A stretch of DNA of 64,000 nt from VXPW01 sp965115815 (GCA_965115815.1 OZ220465.1:744001-808000); one strand, 5' to 3'; positions 9,737 to 19,611 are shown, numbered from the stretch's first letter. Translations and numbers: made by a program. Notes: generated from the letters alone by a model not told the origin.

Positions 9737-9813
9737 CAAGATGGGCCATCGGGGTGGATCGCGTCGGAGGTGTGGATGGCGGCAGGGTAGGGATCGAAGG
9801 CGACGACGGGTCG
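9737..9813 (+). repeat. 77-bp direct repeat, right copy
   Basis: Partner of 9073-9149; it truncates the DUF4338 fragment and leads into the region before tnpC. Confidence 0.85.
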
Positions 9814-9955
9814 GAGTCCGGCGGTCATCGCGGCCCGGCCGCCGCAGGACGTGTACCTGGAGGCGTTCCTTGGGGGCGGCGCGGCGCTACCGGACGATGC
9901 CCGAAGGCGAGCGGTTCGCCGTGCGGGTGGCAGTCCGGGGGGTGGAGGCGTCGGG

Positions 9956-11434
9956 ATGACGAGCATCGCCGGCACCTCCCTGCGCCCGGAGGTCGACGCC
10001 TTCCAGAAGCGGTTCCAGGATCTCCGCACGCAAGGCACGGTCCCCCCGGAGTGCGAGGCGCTCGTCCGCGGCCTGCGGATGCTGCTCCAGCTGCTGCTGG
10101 CCGTGCTCCTGGAGAAGACCACGCGCACGACGAGTCGGAACTCCGGTCTGCCGCCGTCCCAGACGGACCAGGACGAGAGCGCGCGGCGCACCGGGAGCCA
10201 CGGCAAGGGCCCGAAGCCGAAACCGCAGACGGGCGGCCCCCGGCGCACGACCCCCGTCAAGGAGACGATCACCGTCGATGCCTGCGACGCCTGCGGTGCC
10301 GATCTCGACGACGTCGACCCCGTCGATCGGGAGCGCCGCGTCCTCTACGACATCGTGTTCGAAGTCGTCGAGCGCCGCGTCGACGCCGAGATCAAGGAAT
10401 GCCCGAAGTGTCGGGCCCGGACCAAGGGCCGGTTCCCAGACCTCATGCCGGGGCCCGTGCAGTACGGTGTCCGCATCCCGGCCTTGGTCCTCAACCTGCG
10501 GATCGCCCAGATGCGGTCCCTGCGCCGTGCCGTCTCGCTCGTGCACGCGATCTCCGGCATCCAGCTCTCCGAGGCGACCTGCCTCGGCTAGGTCCGGCGC
10601 TTTCAGGATGCGCTCGCATCCTGGGAGGAGGTCGCCGTGGCCCATCTCCTGCAACGCCCGGCCGTGCAGGTCGATGAGACCGGATTCCGGGTCGCCGGCA
10701 AGACCCCATGGCTCCCTGTCGTCACCGACGGGACCCTGACCGTGAAGTTCCCGCACCGCAAGCGCGGTCGGGAGGCGATCGAAGAGATCGGCATCCTCCC
10801 GCGCTACCCAGGTGTCCGGGTCCACGACTGCTGGCCTGCATACATGGGCTACGATCCGTGCCGCCACCAGCTGTGCGGCAGCCACCTGCTGCGCGAACGG
10901 GCCTTCATCGTCGAGTCCCACGGCTACCGCTGGGCGCGATGGATGAAGAGCCTGCTGCGCGAGGTCTGTCACAGGGTCCACCAGAGCGCATCCAAGGCCT
11001 TGAACGAGACCGACCGCCGAGCCGTGCGCACGCGCTACCGCACCCTCCTCACCCAAGGCGCCAAGGAGTTGCCCGACCTCCCGCCGCGGACGAAAGGAAC
11101 CCGGGGACGCATCGCAAAGTCCGATGCGCACAACCTGCATGAACGTCTCGTGAAACACGAGACGTCCGTCCTCCGCTTCAGGAAGGACCCCGACGTCCGC
11201 TTCACCCACCATGCCGGAGAACCGAAGATCCGAATGACCAAGGTCAAGATCAAGGGGTCCGGATGGTTCCGCACCATGCTCCACGCAACCGCATGGTGCC
11301 GAGGCTCCAGCTTCCTCACCTCCATGGAGGCACTCGGCTACAACCCTCTCGTCGCCATCCACATCGCCCTCAACGGAAAGGCCGCAGACATCCTCAACGA
11401 GCACTATGGCCAACCAGACCCCAACAAGGGGTGA
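9956..11434 (+). pseudogene. tnpC: IS66-family transposase TnpC with an in-frame UAG
   Basis: From ATG 9956 the frame shows a basic linker, the Cys4 zinc finger (CDACGADL, ECPKCRART), then the IS66 catalytic region: VQVDETGFRVAG with the first Asp, VVTDGTLTVKFPHRKRGREA, VHDCWPAYMGYD, CGSHLLRERAF, and GEPKIRMTKVKIKGSGWFRT with the final acidic position. The length without interruption would be 492 residues, normal for TnpC. One UAG at 10589-10591 (LSEATCLG-stop-VRRFQDAL) splits the frame just before the DDE domain. A distal restart at GTG 10637 (VAHLLQRPAVQVDE) is possible. Otherwise the gene is well preserved. Confidence 0.85.
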
Positions 11435-11441
11435 GTAGTTA

Positions 11442-11634
11442 GTGCCTGCCCGGAAAATCCCTAAGAGTCGGATTACATGAATGAAAACTCAATATTGACA
11501 GGGCGAAGATTCATCGAATCCAGCCTGATTTCAGCGGAATATGCCGTCATATGCCCTCAAAGAAGGAATCTTCGGTTCTCCAGATTCCAAATATGGTTGC
11601 ACATACAATGTGTTGTGATTTTTCGTGCAGACAC
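11442..11634 (-). mobile_element. 193-bp MITE, copy 2 (first of a tandem pair)
   Basis: Flanked by TAGTTA at 11436-11441 and 11635-11640. The left hexamer is the terminal part of the IS66-type element, so the MITE inserted in the end of that element. Confidence 0.9.
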
Positions 11635-11640
11635 TAGTTA

Positions 11641-11833
11641 GTGCCTGCCCGGAAAATCCCTAAGAGTCGGATTACATGAATGAAAGCCCAATATTGACAG
11701 GGCGAAGATTCATCGAATCCAGCCTGATTTCAGCGGAATATGTCGTCATATGCCATCAAAGAAGGAATCTTCGGTTCCCCAGATTCCAAATATGATTGCA
11801 TATACAATGTGTTGTGATTTTTCGTGCAGACAC
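11641..11833 (-). mobile_element. 193-bp MITE, copy 3 (second of a tandem pair)
   Basis: Same orientation and length as copy 2. It shares the middle TAGTTA and has a third TAGTTA at 11834-11839. The two copies differ at a few bases, so they are not a plain duplication artefact. Confidence 0.9.
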
Positions 11834-11885
11834 TAGTTACCATCATGGTTCCTCTCTGCCGCCCTCTCGTTCCAAGGGTAGTCCG

Positions 11886-12016
11886 TGTCTCAGAGCCTGT
11901 ACGGAAACTATTGAGCGGTCCCGATTCTGGCCGCTCGTGCAAAGTATCGGCGTCGGAGAGACCGCTTCGAAAGCAATCTGACAGATGTGGAATGGACTTG
12001 TCTGATTGCGCCAGGC
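11886..12016 (+). mobile_element. IS5-family end fragment
   Basis: CAGAGCCTGTACGGAAACTA and the following ~110 bp match the 5' end region seen before the IS5 transposase at 6575-6730, with an internal deletion. No coding frame remains. Confidence 0.5.
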
Positions 12017-12068
12017 TAAGCCCTGGAGGGGAGGAAGCCATGACGTAGGCTGAAACCTTTCGTCGCAA

Positions 12069-12096
12069 GCCTGCGGGTTCGACCCCCGCCCGGCAA
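12069..12096 (+). other. Isolated tRNA/tmRNA-like T-arm
   Basis: GCGGG-TTCGACC-CCCGC forms a perfect 5-bp T-arm with a canonical 7-base loop, followed by an acceptor-like CCGGCA. I find no matching D-arm, anticodon arm or 5' acceptor strand nearby, so at most this is a 3' fragment left by recombination or insertion. A group II intron 5' end starts three bases later. Confidence 0.3.
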
Positions 12097-12098
12097 AG

Positions 12099-12429
12099 GT
12101 GCGCCCGCCAGCCGGGAGCGAGTGTGGCATGGCGTGCGGTACCGCACGTCGTGAAGCGTACACAGCGGGCGGCGAAGCGTCGCTAGGGAGCCTCGTACTC
12201 CGCAACGTCGGTGCCTTCATCGTTCGAGCAGTGGGGGCCGCACCGGAGTGCCGCGTGTAGGGGCAAGGCGCAACGGACCGTCCGGGGTCCGAGAACGACG
12301 CAAAGCCGCGGGAGGGCTTGCCAGGGAACCTGGGAGATCCGGTTTCTGCCCGCAGGTCGAGCCTGCGGAGCCGGCGGGCGAAACCCATGAGCCGAAGGCC
12401 AGACGGAAACCGGAAGTCGTAGCTCGCTC
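12099..12429 (+). mobile_element. 5' fragment of a second type of group II intron
   Basis: Begins GTGCGCCCGCC, matching the GUGYG start of bacterial group II introns, and continues with paired segments and GAAC/GGGA motifs typical of domain I. It is cut at 12430 by IS630 copy B. No reverse transcriptase or domain V remains. The sequence differs from the GTGTGCC introns at 15482 onward. Confidence 0.5.
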
Positions 12430-12443
12430 CTAGTAGTACGGAA

Positions 12444-13770
12444 TCATTGGATTGATGGGTATAGAGACTTCAGTTTCACCCGGGCGTCTGCCGTCGTGAA
12501 CCGCCAGTCGACGGTGCCGCCGGCCGCGTTGCGGCGCTTGACCCACGCCGCGGTCTCCCGCAGCATGGTGGCGCGATCAGGAATGCGTCGTCGAAGACAC
12601 TGTCGCGACAACGCGCCGATTTCGATTTCGGCCATGTTGAGCCAGCTTCCGTGCTTCGGCGTGTACCGAAACTCGAACGTATCTACTCACCCCCTACTGA
12701 TGACGAAGATACGAAGATCGATCCGCTTCTTGTCAGCCGGAACACGCACCTCCGGTCATCGGCCGCGAGCGAGTTAAAGGGGCAAGGGAAAATGCCGGAT
12801 CCGAACCCGTCAGGAAAAACGATTCGTCATCAGTAGGGGGGGGGTGAGTAGATACACTCGAACCGCTTTCGCACCCGCATGGCCTCCCGGGGTGCAAAGG
12901 CTTCATACAACGACGCGGGGCCGTGTGTGTTCAGGTTGTCCATGACCAGTACAATCTTTTTTCCGGGGAAATGATCGTCCGCGAGTTCCCGGATGAACTG
13001 CGCCCAGTCCCGCGCTGTGCGGCGATCGGTGACCTTTACCGTACGCCAATTTTCGTTGGGCGCGAACGCCAGGAAGAGATTGGCCGTACCGTTTCGCTCG
13101 TATTCGTAGTCGACGATTTCCGGCTGCCCGGGCCGCACGGGGCGGGGAAGGCGGGTTTCCTTCGTCTGCTGCCGGCTGGTCTCATCCATGCAGACCAGGA
13201 CCTCGTCTTCGGCAAAATCCCGCTGGTACGTGTCCAGCACCTCCTCCATCGCCGCCACGAACGGCGCATTGCGGCTCGGGGGAATGCACCAATACTGCTT
13301 CAGCCAAGGCTTGATCTCCTTTTTTTCAGAGTCTTCCGTACCGTTTCCTTCGAGATGCTCTCGACGATCTCCATCTCCATCCGACGACCGGCCAGCAGCT
13401 TCAGCGTCCAGCGAACACAACCCTCGGGCGGGGAAGAACAGGCTAGAGCCACCAGCTTCGCCTCCTTCGCCCCGTCCAGGAGTTTCGGTCGGCGGTTCTC
13501 CTGCTCCCGGCGGCGGAGAGAGGCCTCCAAACCCTCCAGAACACAACGCTTGCGCAGGCGTTCGACCGTCGAAGCGCCGATACCCAAGCCGCGCGCGATG
13601 TCGACATCCCGGAGTTTGCCGCCGTCGCGCCCTTCGTCCGCCATCAGGAGAATCTGCGCCCGACGACGACGCCAGGCGGCTCCGGTACCGTCGACGATCG
13701 CCTGGAGTTCCTGGCGCTCCGGCACCGAAAGGCTCACTCGATAGAGCTTCCTACCCTGAGGGTGGGCCAG
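12444..13770 (-). pseudogene. IS630-family transposase, split by a MITE
   Basis: Same two-frame gene as copy A, but the ATG start is CTG here (context GGATC-CTG-GCCCACCCTCAG). An A7 slip site separates the HTH frame from the DDE frame. The MITE sits after RVRKRFE, within the codons for the FRYTPKHGSWL box, with an ACTCGAAC duplicate on each side. Removing it restores the frame. Confidence 0.85.
12679..12855. mobile_element. IS66-derived MITE, copy 1
   Basis: Perfect terminal repeats GTATCTACTCACCCCC / GGGGGTGAGTAGATAC and an 8-bp target duplication ACTCGAAC on both sides. Its longer arm matches the first ~145 bp of the IS66-type element at 8762. An extra ~7 bp (ACGAAGAT repeated) makes this copy longer than the others. 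Confidence 0.9.
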
Positions 13771-14027
13771 GATCCACTCCGATCCCCGCACCGAACCCCT
13801 GCAGGCAGGCTCGGTTCCCGGAAACCGGATCCGTCCGATCCCCAAGAGAGCATGAGCGCCTGCATGTTCGGCATCGGGTCTGTGGGGATGAACCAGAGAG
13901 CGCCGTACCGATCGGGCGCCCACGCGTGCCGACACGGACCGACACGGGGCCGACACGGGGCCGACACGGACCGACACGGAAATCTTGCCAGAATACTATC
14001 GTCAGTTCAACGTTTCCGTACTACTAG

Positions 14028-15481
14028 TACCGGCGAAGGCGGGGAACCGGGGCCACCGGGTGCCGCTGGAGGGAAGGGGCGTGCTGCAGGAACCGAACCC
14101 CTGGAGGGAAACGGTGGAAGAGACACTGAGATCTGCCAACCCGTCCACGAAACCACAGTGGATCGCCGCGCAGGCGAGGAAGCACCCGGATCGGGTGCTC
14201 ACCTCGGTGCATCACCGGATCGACGGGGAGTGGATGCGGGAAGCTTGGCGTCGCACCCGGAAGGACGGGGTCGCCGGGATCGACGGCGGGACCGCGGCCG
14301 ACTACGAGAAGAACCTGGAGGCCAACTTGGAGGACCTCCGGGATCGGATCCTGTCGGGCCGCACCTTCGCGCCGCCGGTTCGGCGGACCTGGATCCCGAA
14401 GGGGAACGGCGAGGTCCGGCCCTTGGGCATTCCGACCCTGGAAGACAAGGTGGCGCAACGAGCCATTCTTATGCTGCTGGAACCCATCTACGAAGCGGAC
14501 TTCGTGCCGGGATCGTAGGGGTTCCGGCCTGGACGATCGGCGCAGGATGCCCTGCACGCCATCGACCAAGGCATCATGAAGAAAAAGAAGCGCTGGGTGA
14601 TCGATGCGGATGTGTCGAAGTATTTCGACCGCATCCCGCATCGGGAACTCCGCGCCTTCCTGGACCTGCGGATCAAGGACGGTGTCCTCCGTCGCAGGAT
14701 CCACCAATGGCTGCGGGCGGGCGTCCTGGAGGAGGGCGTCCGGCACACCTCGGAAGCGGGCACGCCGCAAGGCGGCGTGTGGTCGCCGCTGCTCTCCAAC
14801 CGGTTCCTGCACTACGTGTTGGATCGGTGGGTCGAGCAGACGGTCCAGCCCCGCCTCCGGGGCCGGTGCCAACGGGTGCGGTATGCGGACGATTTCGTGT
14901 TGCTCTTCGAGCACCAGCGGGACTGCGAGCGGGTGCTGGCCGTCCTCGGCCAGCGCTTGGCCCGGTTTGGGCTGAAGCTACACGCAGAGAAGACACGATC
15001 CGTGGACGTTCGGGCCAAGCTGCCCCCGGATCCGGGAGCGGGCGCCACCTTCGACTTCCTGGGCTTCACCCATGGTTGGGTGCGGTCGAGATGGAAGTAT
15101 GCGGTGTTGCGCCAGCGCACGGCCAAGGGGCGCCTGGCGCGGGCGCTGCAAGCGGTGCGGGAATGGTGCCGACGGCATCGACACGCACCCTTGCTCTACC
15201 CGCGCAACTACCTCGCTCGGGTCCTACGAGGCCAGTGCGCCTACTACGGCCGGAGCGGGAACCGTGCCCGAATTGCTAGCTTCCGCCATCAGGTGATCCG
15301 AATCTGGCGAAAGTGGTTGTCGCGGCGCAGTCGTTCGGCCCGGGTGAACTGGGACCAGATGGCCGCGCTGCTTCGCCGTTTGCCCCTGCCTACGGCCAAG
15401 ATCGCGCACGGCTACGGGACCGCTTGAGCGAACCTGTCCTGTAAGGAACCGGATGCCCTAATGCGGGCACGTCCGGATCTG
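14028..15481 (+). mobile_element. Group II intron 1, 5'-truncated and interrupted after domain V
   Basis: Contains a reverse-transcriptase gene and a domain V hairpin at about 15445-15480 (GGAACCGGATGCCC ... GGGCACGTCCGGATCTG). The 5' part of the intron is missing; IS630 copy B adjoins it. A second intron starts at 15482, where domain VI should be. Confidence 0.75.
14114..15427 (+). pseudogene. ltrA: Group II intron reverse transcriptase/maturase with an in-frame UAG
   Basis: From GTG 14114 after GGAGGGAA, the frame shows the RT fingers (GVAGIDGGTAADYE, VRPLGIPTLEDKVAQRAI), then a UAG at 14516-14518 in place of Tyr in the family motif Y-GFRPGRSA. After it come WVIDADVSKYFDRI, GTPQGGVWSPLLSN, the catalytic RYADDFVLLF, the DFLGFTHGW thumb and the maturase region. 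There is no HNH endonuclease domain. Apart from the UAG the gene is intact (437 residues). The intron 2 enzyme nearby has tyrosine at the same place. Confidence 0.85.
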
Positions 15482-17399
15482 GTGTGCCAGGCGAACTGGC
15501 AGAAGACAGGGGGTGAGAGTCCCCTGGAACGAAGGAGTAACCAAACCGCGTTTCTCCGCGAGCCGTGCGTCGGTTCCCGCGAGGGGGCAGGCGAAGCGTC
15601 GGTAGCGGCGCGGATGGGTGGGGCTAATGAGCACCGAAAATACGATGATCCGGGGTGCCGAGGTTTTCAGATCGGCCGAAGGCAACATCGCAGGCATCGA
15701 TTTGGTGAGATGCCGGCGAGCCCCGCGGTGTCAGAGAACCCACACACGTCCGTACGTCTTCTGTTGGGACCCTGGGAGATCTTCAAGCTGTCCCGCCGGT
15801 CGAGGCGGGACCGAGTAGGGAAGGAGAAAACCGAAGCCTATGACGAACGGTTTGAAGAAGTCGGATGGGGCCGTACGACCTGGGAAGGCGGCGAACCAGG
15901 GAGCGTCCGCTCCTGCGGAGTTGCCGGAGGAAAGGGCCCCAACCAAGAGGAATTCGGGACGCCAAAGCACGCGCCGAACGCAGGGTCGGGCACGCGTGCC
16001 ACAGGCGGCGGACCGGATACGGAAAGCTGTAGAGAGGAACCCGAAGGAGCGTCTTACTGCACTCTTTCACCACATCACGCCGGAAGTGCTCCGGTCGGCC
16101 TGGCTCGGCCTGAAGAAGGAAGCCGCGGCCGGAGTCGACGGCGTGACGTGGGAGGCCTATGGCGAAGATCTGGACGAGCGTTTGCTCGACTTGCACTCGC
16201 GCCTGCATCGTGGAGGAGCGTACCGGGCGTCGCCGGTTCGGCGGGTTGAGATACCCAAGCCGGACGGCGGGACACGACCGCTCGGGATTGCTGCACTGGA
16301 GGACAAGATCGTCCAGAAGGCAGTTGTGGATGTGATCCTGACACCGATCTTTGAGGTGGAGTTCCTAGGCTTCAGCTACGGGTTCCGACCGGGCCGAGGG
16401 GCGCATGACGCTCTCGACGCCCTGGCGTTCGGGATCGAGCGGCGCAAGGTCAACTGGATTGTCGATGCGGACATCCGGGCATTCTTCGACACCATCCCGA
16501 GGGATTGGTTGGTCAAGTTCCTGGAGCACCGCATTGGCGACAGGCGGGTGATCCGCCTGATCCACAAATGGCTGAACGCTGGCGTCATGACCGACGGATC
16601 ATGGAGCGACACCGGGGTGGGTTCGCCACAGGGTGCGATTGTCAGCCCCTGTCTGGCGAACGTGTTTCTGCACTACGTGTTGGATCTGTGGTTTCACAAG
16701 GCATGGCGTCCGAAGGCTCCGGGCGGTCAAGCGATCATGGTCCGCTATGCGGACGATATCGTGGTCGGGTTTCAGTACAAGCGGGATGCGGAGCACTACC
16801 TTCGCGACGTTCGGGAGAGGCTGGAGCGCTTTGGGCTCGGCCTCCATCCGGACAAAACCCGTCTGGTCGAGTTCGGCCGGTTCGCCACGGCGAACCGCCG
16901 GAAGCGCGGGGCGGGCAAGCCGGAGACGTTCGACTTCCTGGGCTTCAGGCACTTCTGCGCGAAGACCCGGGCCGGACACTTCAGGCTTGGGCGCAAGCCG
17001 ATCGCAAAACGGGTCACAAGGACCTTGGCGCGCATCGGGGTGGTGCTTCGCAAACGATGGCAGTACGACCTATGGGAGGTCGGCACGTGGCTAGGGCGGG
17101 TCGGTCAAGGCTGGCTCAACGACTACGCCGTCCCGGGAGCGACCCGGTGGCTGCGCACGTTCCGCCAAAGGCTGCAACGCCTATGGATGCGGGCGATACG
17201 CCGCCGCTCCCAGCGCCACCGTTTCGACTGGAAGCGGCTGGAGCGCATGACCAAAATTCTTTGGCCGCGCGCAACCATCCGCCACCCATGGCCGGACCAG
17301 CGGTTTGCCGTCAAGCACTCGAGGTAGGAGCCGGATGGATTAACGTCCAAGTCCGGAACTGTGCGGGGGGTGCGCAGCAATGCGCATTCCTACCGTAAC
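15482..17399 (+). mobile_element. Group II intron 2 (1,918 nt, intact, with reverse transcriptase)
   Basis: 5' end GTGTGCCAGGCG; 3' domain V at about 17328-17360 (GAGCCGGATGGATTAACG ... GTCCGGAAC) and domain VI ending ...CTACCGTAAC at 17399. It inserted in intron 1 just behind domain V. The next intron starts at the very next base. Confidence 0.85.
15840..17327 (+). CDS. ltrA: Group II intron reverse transcriptase/maturase
   Basis: An intact 495-residue protein in intron domain IV. The basic N-terminus is followed by the RT core: GVDGVTWEAY, RPLGIAALEDKIVQKAV, FSYGFRPGRGAHDALDAL, WIVDADIRAFFDTI, GSPQGAIVSPCLANVFL and the catalytic RYADDIVVGF. After FDFLGFRHF comes the maturase (X) region, and the protein ends without an HNH endonuclease. 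The ATG lies in GCCTATGACG with a GGAGAAAACC segment before it. In the ORF-less intron 3 this ATG is AGG. The enzyme could act in trans on the 730-nt derivatives at 17400 and 52196. Confidence 0.9.
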   Translation: MTNGLKKSDGAVRPGKAANQGASAPAELPEERAPTKRNSGRQSTRRTQGRARVPQAADRIRKAVERNPKERLTALFHHITPEVLRSAWLGLKKEAAAGVDGVTWEAYGEDLDERLLDLHSRLHRGGAYRASPVRRVEIPKPDGGTRPLGIAALEDKIVQKAVVDVILTPIFEVEFLGFSYGFRPGRGAHDALDALAFGIERRKVNWIVDADIRAFFDTIPRDWLVKFLEHRIGDRRVIRLIHKWLNAGVMTDGSWSDTGVGSPQGAIVSPCLANVFLHYVLDLWFHKAWRPKAPGGQAIMVRYADDIVVGFQYKRDAEHYLRDVRERLERFGLGLHPDKTRLVEFGRFATANRRKRGAGKPETFDFLGFRHFCAKTRAGHFRLGRKPIAKRVTRTLARIGVVLRKRWQYDLWEVGTWLGRVGQGWLNDYAVPGATRWLRTFRQRLQRLWMRAIRRRSQRHRFDWKRLERMTKILWPRATIRHPWPDQRFAVKHSR

Positions 17400-18129
17400 G
17401 TGTGCCAGGCGAACTGGCAGAAGACAGGGGGTGAGAGTCCCCTGGAACGAAGGAGTACCCAAACCGCGTTTCTCCGCGAGCCGTGCGTCGGTTCCCGCGA
17501 GGGGGCAGGCGAAGCGTCGGTAGCGGCGCGGATGGGTGGGGCTAATGAGCACCGAAAATACGATGATCCGGGGTGCCGAGGTTTTCCGATCGGCCGAAGG
17601 CACCATCGCAGGCATCGATTGGGTGAGATGCCGGCGAGCCCCGCGGTGTCAGAGAACCCATACACGTCCGTACGTCTTCGGTTGGGACCCTGGGAGATCT
17701 TCAAGCGGTCCCGCCGATCGTGGCGGGACCGCGTAGGGAAGGAGAAACCCGAAGCCTAGGACGAACGGCTGGAAGAAGTCGGATGGGGCCGTACGACCTG
17801 GGAAGGCGGCGAACCAGGGAGCGTCAGCTCCTGCGGAGTGGCTGGAGGAAAGGGCCCCAACCAAGGGGAATTCGGGACGCCAAAGCACGCGCCGAACGCA
17901 GTGTCGGGCACGCGTGCCTCAGGCGGCGGACCGGATCCGGAACGCCGCAAGGTTCGACCGGCAGCGACGGGAGCGCAGGACCGAGAGTTCTGGGTCGCGC
18001 GCAATCCTCCGCCGCCCAGGGCCGGATCCGCGGTTTGCCGTCAAGCACCCGAGGTAGGAGCCGGATGGATGAACGTCCATGTCCGGATCTGCGCGGGGGG
18101 TGCGCAGTACTGCGCATTCCTACCGTAAC
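17400..18129 (+). mobile_element. Group II intron 3, 730-nt ORF-less derivative
   Basis: Its 5' third is nearly identical to intron 2 and its 3' end has the same domain V/VI (GAGCCGGATGGATGAACG ... CTACCGTAAC), but the reverse-transcriptase coding region is deleted. It starts immediately after the last base of intron 2. A copy of exactly the same length lies on the minus strand at 52196-52925. Both ribozyme ends are present, so it could splice if the maturase acts in trans. Confidence 0.85.
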
Positions 18130-18168
18130 TGGGGGGAGGGGCTCGGCAACGACCCCTCCTACCCGGCT
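18130..18168 (+). repeat. Hairpin flank of the ORF-less intron
   Basis: GGAGGGG and CCCCTCC flank CTCGGCAACGA, forming a stem-loop right after the intron. The same flank, inverted, occurs at 50023-50054 next to the minus-strand intron and alone at 23940-23969. The segment containing intron plus flank was therefore duplicated. Confidence 0.7.
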
Positions 18169-18170
18169 CC

Positions 18171-18504
18171 CGATGTACTCTCCAGCCACATCGCAGATAC
18201 CAGAATCGGGGCCGCTCAATAGTTTCCGCACAGTCTCTCAGCGATGTTGGCAGAGAGGGGTATCGCATGGCGGCCGGAAGGCACGGGACTGCTGGATGCG
18301 CTTGCGGCCGGCTGGGCGGAACGCACTGCGATGCTCCAATACCAGGACGGCCTGGACCGCTGCGACGTGGAAGCCGCTGCATGGAACGAATGTCCCGCCC
18401 CTGCAACAGCAGCAGGCACGGGCCGCCGGGCGTCCCCCCGGTCGAAAGGCTGATGCGTTTGCGGCCGGCTCCCGAAACCGGACGCGCAGTCGTGTGCGCG
18501 CCCG
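18171..18504. other. IS5 end fragment and unassigned sequence
   Basis: 18171-18240 matches the IS5 end repeat in inverted orientation. The rest contains a short frame (LLDALAAGWAERTAMLQYQD) reminiscent of plasmid primase or relaxase tails, but too short to assign. Confidence 0.35.
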
Positions 18505-19065
18505 TCAGGGCCAGAGATCAGCCAAGCTGAAGGTGGTGGCCTCGAAGGGAGGAACGCTGACGGGGTCATCGTCCTTGAGCGAGGCGATCAGCAGCCACTG
18601 GCCGTCCCGGAGTTCGAAGGCTTCCAGACCGCAGGCGAGGGGATCGACGAACCACAGCCAAGAAACGCCTTCGCGGGCATAGATCGGCCGCTTCTCATGC
18701 AGGTCGATCTTGCGGGTTCCGGGAGAGAGCACTTCGCAGACCCAGTCCGGGGCGAGGGTGACGTAGGGGGTGTCGGGATAGTCGGGCATCCGCTCTCGGC
18801 GCCAGCCGGCCAGATCGGGCACGAGGATGTCCTCGCCCAGGTGCAGTTCGGGTTCGTCGACGATCCACCAGCCGCCCGGGCCTCCGTCGCCGTAGTTGAA
18901 CGGCGGATTGAGACGCGCTCCCAGCCCCGAGCTTGCCCAAGCGTGGGGCATGGCAGGCCGGGGTTGCGTGTGCAGCGCGCCGTCGATCACCTCGGCGACC
19001 ATGTGGGCCGGGGCGTTCAGCACGTCCCGGTAACCGGCACGGCGATGCTGTTTCAATGCCTGCAT
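18505..19065 (-). CDS. Uma2-family (DUF820) putative endonuclease
   Basis: A 186-residue protein with the Uma2 fold signature, a PD-(D/E)XK nuclease family of unknown biological role. It has LGEDILVPDLAGWRRERMP (catalytic Asp), PDWVCEVLSPGTRKIDLHEK (E-V-L-S-P with downstream Lys) and the conserved GVSWLWFVDPLA segment. The start ATG (19065) is preceded by GAGGCGGATCC-like purine sequence on the other side and the length fits the family. It stands alone among mobile-element remnants, as these genes often do. Confidence 0.85.
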   Translation of the reverse strand: MQALKQHRRAGYRDVLNAPAHMVAEVIDGALHTQPRPAMPHAWASSGLGARLNPPFNYGDGGPGGWWIVDEPELHLGEDILVPDLAGWRRERMPDYPDTPYVTLAPDWVCEVLSPGTRKIDLHEKRPIYAREGVSWLWFVDPLACGLEAFELRDGQWLLIASLKDDDPVSVPPFEATTFSLADLWP

Positions 19066-19200
19066 GAGGAGGCGGATCCTTTCCGAAACGAAACTACATG
19101 CCGGCGGGGCCGGAGTCTTCCCCGGTCTCGTGCCGGACCTGCGGTCATCCGGTGACCGGACCGGTTCAGCCGCACCGCCGCGCCGTACGTTTTGTTGCGG

Positions 19201-19380
19201 CTAGGTGACGACCCGGTGCCACTCGACCCGGTCTTGGCGCTCGCCGCTCTGGCGATCGACGAAGCTCTCGTTGGTCGCGATGCTCATATTGGCGACGCGC
19301 CCGCCCGAGGCAAGATGGTTGACGGTGACGTCCGCGCCCCAGCGGCCGACCAGTTCCGCGTGGTTCTTTCCGAATGCCAT
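19201..19380 (-). pseudogene. ssb: Truncated single-stranded DNA-binding protein (plasmid/ICE type)
   Basis: The 59 residues begin MAFGKNHAELVGRWGADVTV and include GGRVANMSIATNESFVDRQ and the DRVEWHRVVT strand of the SSB OB-fold. The frame stops at TAG just where the family continues for another ~60-100 residues. Bases beyond the stop do not resemble SSB, so the 3' part was lost by recombination. Confidence 0.75.
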
Positions 19381-19482
19381 GACGATCTCTTTCATGGACG
19401 GGTTGATGACGATGGGTTGCGAACGACCGGAGGCCGGGACACCCTCCGACCCCCGACCGTTCAATCTCTTCAGGCCTTCCTC

Positions 19483-19611
19483 CTACTCCGCGCCTCGGCG
19501 GCCCCGGAGGACCTCGCGGATGGCCCTCGGATCGAGACCCACCTCGGCCAGCAACTCGCCGGCGTCCGGGGTCCCGGCATCGGTGTCGGCGTCATGGATC
19601 GGATGGAACAT
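19483..19611 (-). CDS. Small acidic protein of unknown function (42 aa)
   Basis: An ATG with an upstream AAGGGGAG encodes MFHPIHDADTDAGTPDAGEL and a helical tail (EVGLDPRAIREVLRG), ending in TAG about 100 bp before the ssb remnant on the same strand. It may be the last gene of the lost element; no family recognised. Confidence 0.35.
   Translation of the reverse strand: MFHPIHDADTDAGTPDAGELLAEVGLDPRAIREVLRGRRGAE

Larger units (their letters stand above)
8762..11441 (+). mobile_element. IS66-family element carrying a foreign insert in its left part
   Basis: Left end TATCTACTCACCCC, right end GGGGTGAGTAGTTA after the tnpC gene. The first ~145 bp are the sequence used by the ~170-bp MITE family. 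Between 9073 and 9813 lies a DUF4338/IS4 fragment flanked by 77-bp direct repeats. Only tnpC is recognisable; the tnpA and tnpB genes common in IS66 elements are absent. Confidence 0.65.
12430..14027 (-). mobile_element. IS630-family insertion sequence, copy B, interrupted by a MITE
   Basis: Ends CTAGTAGTACGG and CCGTACTACTAG. The transposase frame is split by the IS66-derived MITE at 12679-12855. Confidence 0.9.
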
